Shown in pieces: positions 21,714 to 25,000 of a stretch of 25,000 nt of DNA. The notes beneath the pieces are model-generated. The model worked only from the letters and a program-made list of their open reading frames with translations. It was not told the DNA's origin and searched no databases. Where the stretch lies: the NCBI GenBank assembly GCA_016946835.1, contig JACVTC010000106.1, positions 242,501 to 267,500 of the forward strand. The letters are read 5' to 3'. This stretch comes from Neocallimastix lanati (nom. inval.) (lineage: Eukaryota; Neocallimastigomycota; Neocallimastigomycetes; Neocallimastigales; Neocallimastigaceae). The number at the start of each line of letters is the position of its first letter. Position 1 is the stretch's first letter. The translations under genes were made by a program, and so were the position numbers.

Positions 21714-22213
21714 TTTTTTTTTTTTTAGACTATCCCTTGTAGGTCTTGATCATATCATCCCAGCCACAACAGACAACTAATATCAGACAAACTTTATATC
21801 GGGTGTATCAGGATACAACAAAGTGCTCCCATGCCATACCATTTCGGAGTCGACGCTCTCAGTCACGGATTACAGAACCACAAGATTTGAAGATGATGGA
21901 TACGGCAAGCCACAACTACATACACTATAACATTATTATTTATTTACTACATTACCTTTCTCCAAATTAGGAAATCTATCCTAACACGTGATGAACACGC
22001 AGATACATTAACTAATTAGGATTTACAATACGCAGGAATCACCCCGCTTCAGGCAATGTATACGTACAACTGAGAAGCACGATCATAGTGTAGACGATGA
22101 CTTGTTCGATTTAGGGTTAGGCTGTCAAATGGATTATAATGGGTGGTAAGGTGGAATCGAACTCCGGACTATTGACCTCAGGGTATACGCGCTAACCATT
22201 GACCCGATCTCAC
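21714..22213 (-). mobile_element. SINE-like retroposon, copy 2, with tRNA-derived head and oligo(A) tail
   Basis: A 500-bp block of much higher G+C than its flanks. On the minus strand it starts with a tRNA-like head (22213-22141) carrying Pol III A and B boxes. A body of about 400 bases with no convincing gene follows, and it ends in a 13-base A-run (T-run 21714-21726). A 30-base block near the 3' end (21832-21861) matches 7860-7889 at 25 of 30 positions. GGGTGTAT (about 21801-21808), GGTCTT (about 21741-21746) and an AGAC/GTCT inverted repeat by the tail are in the same order in copy 1. This layout is that of tRNA-derived SINEs, which another element's machinery would mobilise. No target duplication could be settled by eye. 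It could instead be a composite of a decayed tRNA gene and an unrelated repeat. Confidence 0.5.
22141..22213 (-). pseudogene. tRNA-like sequence with A and B boxes, arms decayed
   Basis: Minus strand. The D-loop region CAATGGTTAGCGCGT is that of tRNA-Asn-type molecules, with A-box positions 8-19 at 22206-22195 (two mismatches). AGTTCGATTCC (22163-22153) fits the B box GGTTCGANTCC with one mismatch, at normal spacing. The stems do not hold: in the T stem only two of five pairs form, in the D stem two of four, and the acceptor and anticodon stems are poor. It is therefore not a working tRNA, but it could still recruit TFIIIC/TFIIIB. Confidence 0.6.
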
Positions 22214-22228
22214 GGAGTTCAAATTATT

Positions 22229-22693
22229 TGATACGTGACCACTATAAAAATGGTATTTAGGTAGATTCTTTAGGTTAAAGAAATACTTAAATATTATTGG
22301 TCAATAATAATTTTATAATAATATATATAATTTTAGAATAATAATTATTAAACGGAGAATTCTTTTATTTATAAGTTTATACTTATGATAAATTAATTCA
22401 TATAAATAGCTATTTTATATTTTATTTTAGTATAGTTAAAAAGAGATATTATATATATTTGAGATAATTAATTATAATATTTATATAAGAGAGTAATAAT
22501 AATAATTTATGTAATAATTAATAATTAATAATAAATAAAGAGAACATTAAAAAGATATATTTATTACTTTATTTTATATTATTGTATGTGTTATTTCTAA
22601 TTAATATTAGAATATATTATTTTGTCATAATTCCTTATTGTCATTGCCCATAAATAAATATTAATTTAGATACATAAATAAAATACCGTATCA
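22229..22693 (+). repeat. 5' LTR of the gag-only element
   Basis: A 465-bp LTR with 7-bp inverted ends, TGATACG at 22229-22235 and CGTATCA at 22687-22693. Bases 22229-22530 are identical to 24699-25000. Confidence 0.93.
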
Positions 22694-22697
22694 AATT

Positions 22698-22713
22698 TGG
22701 TGGAGAATCCGGG
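22698..22713 (+). promoter_or_regulatory. Primer-binding site of the gag-only element
   Basis: TGGTGGAGAATCCGGG begins four bases after the LTR. The initial TGG is complementary to a tRNA 3' CCA, so priming should be from a whole tRNA 3' end, unlike the copia element in this window. I cannot assign the tRNA by memory. Confidence 0.7.
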
Positions 22714-22928
22714 CGTGACAATAGCAAAATAATATGAAAATAATATTAATAAAATAATACATCTACATAATAAATATATAATAAATATTATTTAGTATAT
22801 ATATAAAAAGAATTTAATTAGTTTAAATTAGTTATTAATAATTATAATAGTAATAGTTATAATAATATTAAATTGAATTAGAAAATTGTAATAAAAAATA
22901 TATATAAGAATAAATAAAATTTTTAAAG

Positions 22929-24374
22929 ATGAATGTTTTTAAGATATTAAGTACGTTACCATTATTAGAAAATTATAATAATGATATCAATGAATGGATA
23001 GAAGAATTAACCGAGTCATTTGAATTTTGGGATATAAAAGAACAAGAAAGAAGATTTATTTTATGTAAAGAATGTGTAAATAAAGAAATTAGGTATGTTC
23101 TTGATGAATTAAAGGAAAAAAATAATCAGGTTCCTAGCTTAAAAGAAATAAAAATAGCCTTAGAAGAATATCTAGAAATAACATCAAGTGTAAAATATTG
23201 GAACTTAATTAATTTAAAAATTAATTCAAATGAATCAATTAGTAATTTTAATTATAAATACTTAAGAAAATATAATGATATTGATAGTAATATAAAGAAA
23301 TTAATTACTGTTAATAATTATGTTAATTCAATCAGGTCCAGAATATATCCTTGTTTAAGAATATTAGAAGAAGAAATCGAAGATATAAAAGAAGCTATCA
23401 AATATGCAGAAAAAGTTGAAAGAATTGAAAAGAAATTAAATTTAAATTTAAATAATATTTATAAGAATAATAATCAAAAATGGAATAATAATAATTGCAA
23501 AATGAATAAATTAAATAGCAATAAAAACAATAAGAATAATAAAATTATGTGCTTTAGATGCTATGAGTTAGGTCATAAAGCAATTAATTGTAGACACTCG
23601 TTTAAAGAATTAGCGGAATTAGAAAGAACTGGAATTTTGGAAATAAATAAAAGAAGAAATTTTATACCTGGAAACCATAATAATTATAATTATAAATTTA
23701 ATTCATATGATAGAAATAAAAACTATATTAATTATTATCGTAGAAATTATAATTTAAATAGTAATATTGCTGAAAATCATCATAACATGATTAGTTTTGG
23801 TAAAAAGCATAATGGAAATAGAGAAATTTATAGAAATAATTATAATTTAAATAATAATTTTGGTAATAATAATTATAATAATTTAAATAATTATCTAAAT
23901 AAAAGTAATTATGATTTAAATAAAAATTTTGGTACCAATAACAATAACAGTAGTTTAAATGAGAATATGAATACAAAAAAAAATAGAATATACAATAATC
24001 ATGGTATAAATTATAATATGCAAGGAAATAAAGATGTAAATATTGGAAATGAAATTAATTTCAACAATAATTTAAATAATAATTGTGTAGAAAATACGTT
24101 TAATTCAAATATAGATAATACTCAAGATAATATAATTGGAAATAATATAAATAAAAACAATAATGGATATAGTAGAAACATAAATTCAGTAGGAAATAAT
24201 AGTGGTTTTAATAATAACAATACTAATAACAATGATAATTATACAAATAACGAAAATAAAAATGTTAATAATATTAACGAAATGAATTATAATAAAAACA
24301 ATAATAACAATAACAATAACAATAATAATAATAATAATAAAAATAATAATAATAGAAATAAAAAAAATAAATAA
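22929..24374 (+). CDS. gag: Gag-like protein of the gag-only LTR element (zinc knuckle, Asn-rich tail)
   Basis: 481 residues, single frame. The N-terminal 185 or so residues are helical and charged with the layout of a retrotransposon capsid (MNVFKILSTLPLLENYNN, then NDINEWIEELTESFEFW, as in Ty3-type Gag). A zinc knuckle CX2CX4HX4C follows (C208, C211, H216, C221) in CFRCYELGHKAINC. Residues from about 240 to the end are extremely Asn-rich with Tyr, Ile and Lys, ending in (AAT/AAC)n-coded poly-Asn. It should form particles and bind element RNA. The stop at 24372-24374 is followed by poly(A)-rich DNA, not by pol. Placement between two LTRs supports the call. The Asn tail is unusual for Gag but matches this genome's codon-repeat habit. 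Confidence 0.85.
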   Translation: MNVFKILSTLPLLENYNNDINEWIEELTESFEFWDIKEQERRFILCKECVNKEIRYVLDELKEKNNQVPSLKEIKIALEEYLEITSSVKYWNLINLKINSNESISNFNYKYLRKYNDIDSNIKKLITVNNYVNSIRSRIYPCLRILEEEIEDIKEAIKYAEKVERIEKKLNLNLNNIYKNNNQKWNNNNCKMNKLNSNKNNKNNKIMCFRCYELGHKAINCRHSFKELAELERTGILEINKRRNFIPGNHNNYNYKFNSYDRNKNYINYYRRNYNLNSNIAENHHNMISFGKKHNGNREIYRNNYNLNNNFGNNNYNNLNNYLNKSNYDLNKNFGTNNNNSSLNENMNTKKNRIYNNHGINYNMQGNKDVNIGNEINFNNNLNNNCVENTFNSNIDNTQDNIIGNNINKNNNGYSRNINSVGNNSGFNNNNTNNNDNYTNNENKNVNNINEMNYNKNNNNNNNNNNNNNNKNNNNRNKKNK

Positions 24375-24505
24375 ATAATTTAATTATGATGAAGTATTAA
24401 TAAATAAATAATTATATATATAACAATAATTTAAATTAAATTAATTCGAAATTTCAAGATTTCGAATTTCAAAAATTATAATAATCATTAATTCAAAAAT
24501 TTAAT

Positions 24506-24560
<55 letters not shown>

Positions 24561-24580
24561 CCAATAATAAATTTTAATAA

Positions 24581-24628
<48 letters not shown>

Positions 24629-24658
24629 GAAAAAAAAAATTTTATTATATGGTTATAG
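24375..24658 (+). other. Noncoding 3' segment of the gag-only element
   Basis: Lies where pol would be in a full element. It consists of AT-rich sequence with a small inverted repeat (CGAAATTTC/GATTTCG near 24447-24467) and two long A-runs (about 24515-24550 and 24583-24638, the second broken by single G). No reading frame is present. Confidence 0.6.
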
Positions 24659-24698
24659 AGACTTCAGGGGACGAAGTCTAATTTAAGTGGGGGCGTCT
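24659..24698 (+). other. 3' hairpin and polypurine tract before the 3' LTR
   Basis: AGACTTC (24659-24665) pairs perfectly with GAAGTCT (24673-24679) around the 7-base loop AGGGGAC. It is followed by AAGTGGGGGCG (about 24685-24695), a polypurine tract three to four bases from the LTR start TGATACG. A TTCnnGGACGAA-type motif followed by a G-run in this position recurs in Ty3/gypsy elements, from memory of the family. Confidence 0.6.
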
Positions 24699-25000
24699 TG
24701 ATACGTGACCACTATAAAAATGGTATTTAGGTAGATTCTTTAGGTTAAAGAAATACTTAAATATTATTGGTCAATAATAATTTTATAATAATATATATAA
24801 TTTTAGAATAATAATTATTAAACGGAGAATTCTTTTATTTATAAGTTTATACTTATGATAAATTAATTCATATAAATAGCTATTTTATATTTTATTTTAG
24901 TATAGTTAAAAAGAGATATTATATATATTTGAGATAATTAATTATAATATTTATATAAGAGAGTAATAATAATAATTTATGTAATAATTAATAATTAATA
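24699..25000 (+). repeat. 3' LTR of the gag-only element (partial)
   Basis: First 302 bases of the 465-bp LTR, identical to 22229-22530; the remaining 163 or so bases and the target duplication lie beyond the window. Confidence 0.93.

Larger units (their letters stand above)
22229..25000 (+). mobile_element. Gag-only LTR retrotransposon (Ty3/gypsy-like, non-autonomous), 3' LTR cut by the window end
   Basis: The 5' LTR (22229-22693), a primer site at 22698, one gag frame (22929-24374), a purine-rich 3' segment and the start of the 3' LTR (24699-25000) form an LTR element with an internal region of about 2.0 kb. No protease, reverse transcriptase or integrase motif is found in any frame. The two LTRs are identical over all 302 bp that can be compared, so the insertion is very recent. 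The segment before the 3' LTR keeps a hairpin and G-rich tract like those at the end of Ty3/gypsy elements. It resembles TR-GAG elements described in plants and would need a helper for Pol functions. The target duplication would be TTATT at 22224-22228, but its partner is outside the window. Confidence 0.85.

Noticed and set aside
21746-21970. 74-codon plus-strand frame in the GC-rich island
   Set aside because: It runs opposite to the tRNA-like promoter, has no domain, and the block it lies in behaves as a repeat.
22141-22213. A functional tRNA gene (Asn-like D-loop)
   Set aside because: A and B boxes are good, but T, D, anticodon and acceptor stems do not pair, so a mature tRNA could not fold.
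1-25000. CRISPR arrays, operons, bacterial promoters or an rRNA operon
   Set aside because: No spaced direct repeats of CRISPR type. Introns, LTR elements and TFIIF show a eukaryotic nuclear segment, and no rRNA is seen.

Overview
The window is a eukaryotic nuclear segment of extreme A+T content. It has long homopolymer runs, AAT/AAC tracts that encode poly-asparagine, multi-exon genes with GT-AG introns, and two classes of LTR retrotransposon. The best overall fit is an anaerobic gut fungus (Neocallimastigomycota, such as Neocallimastix, Piromyces or Anaeromyces). That group is known for very AT-rich noncoding DNA, Asn-rich proteins, many secreted GPI-type surface proteins and many ankyrin-repeat proteins. 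A dictyostelid amoeba is the main alternative, but an intact Ty1/copia element argues against it. The organism assignment is inference.

Left part (1-8999). A minus-strand spliced gene for the large subunit of general transcription factor TFIIF (RAP74/Tfg1) enters from the right at 2221 and leaves the window at its left edge; five exons can be read in frame. Next comes a minus-strand gene for a secreted, ten-cysteine, Asn-rich, probably GPI-anchored surface protein (4575-5861). The rest is AT-rich intergenic DNA with three GC-richer islands: a self-folding 78-nt element (4185-4262), an unassigned island (6789-6862), and a 260-bp repeat copy (7788-8047). It also holds a five-unit minisatellite (7384-7698).

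Middle (9000-14024). A plus-strand two-exon gene encodes a 1634-residue ankyrin-repeat protein. Its true ATG lies in a tiny first exon at 9000. An unusual ankyrin supermodule occurs three times.

Right part (14693-25000) is mobile DNA. A complete minus-strand Ty1/copia element (14693-21179, TSD GATTT) has near-identical LTRs and intact gag and pol frames. It has a primer site matching the anticodon arm of tRNA-Lys(CUU), a contracted integrase zinc finger, and a roughly 600-residue linker between integrase and reverse transcriptase. Beyond it is a minus-strand SINE-like unit (21714-22213) with a tRNA-derived head bearing A and B boxes and an oligo(A) 3' end. Its 3' part is shared with the 7788-8047 repeat. 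About 15 bp upstream of that tRNA-like head sits a very young LTR element (22229 to beyond 25000). It encodes only Gag with a zinc knuckle and no pol, keeps a Ty3/gypsy-like 3' end, and has identical LTRs over the 302 bp visible.

The most interesting hypothesis combines the last two elements: a gag-only (TR-GAG-like) Ty3-type element that depends on an autonomous partner and integrated at the Pol III start region of a SINE, as Ty3 does at tRNA genes.
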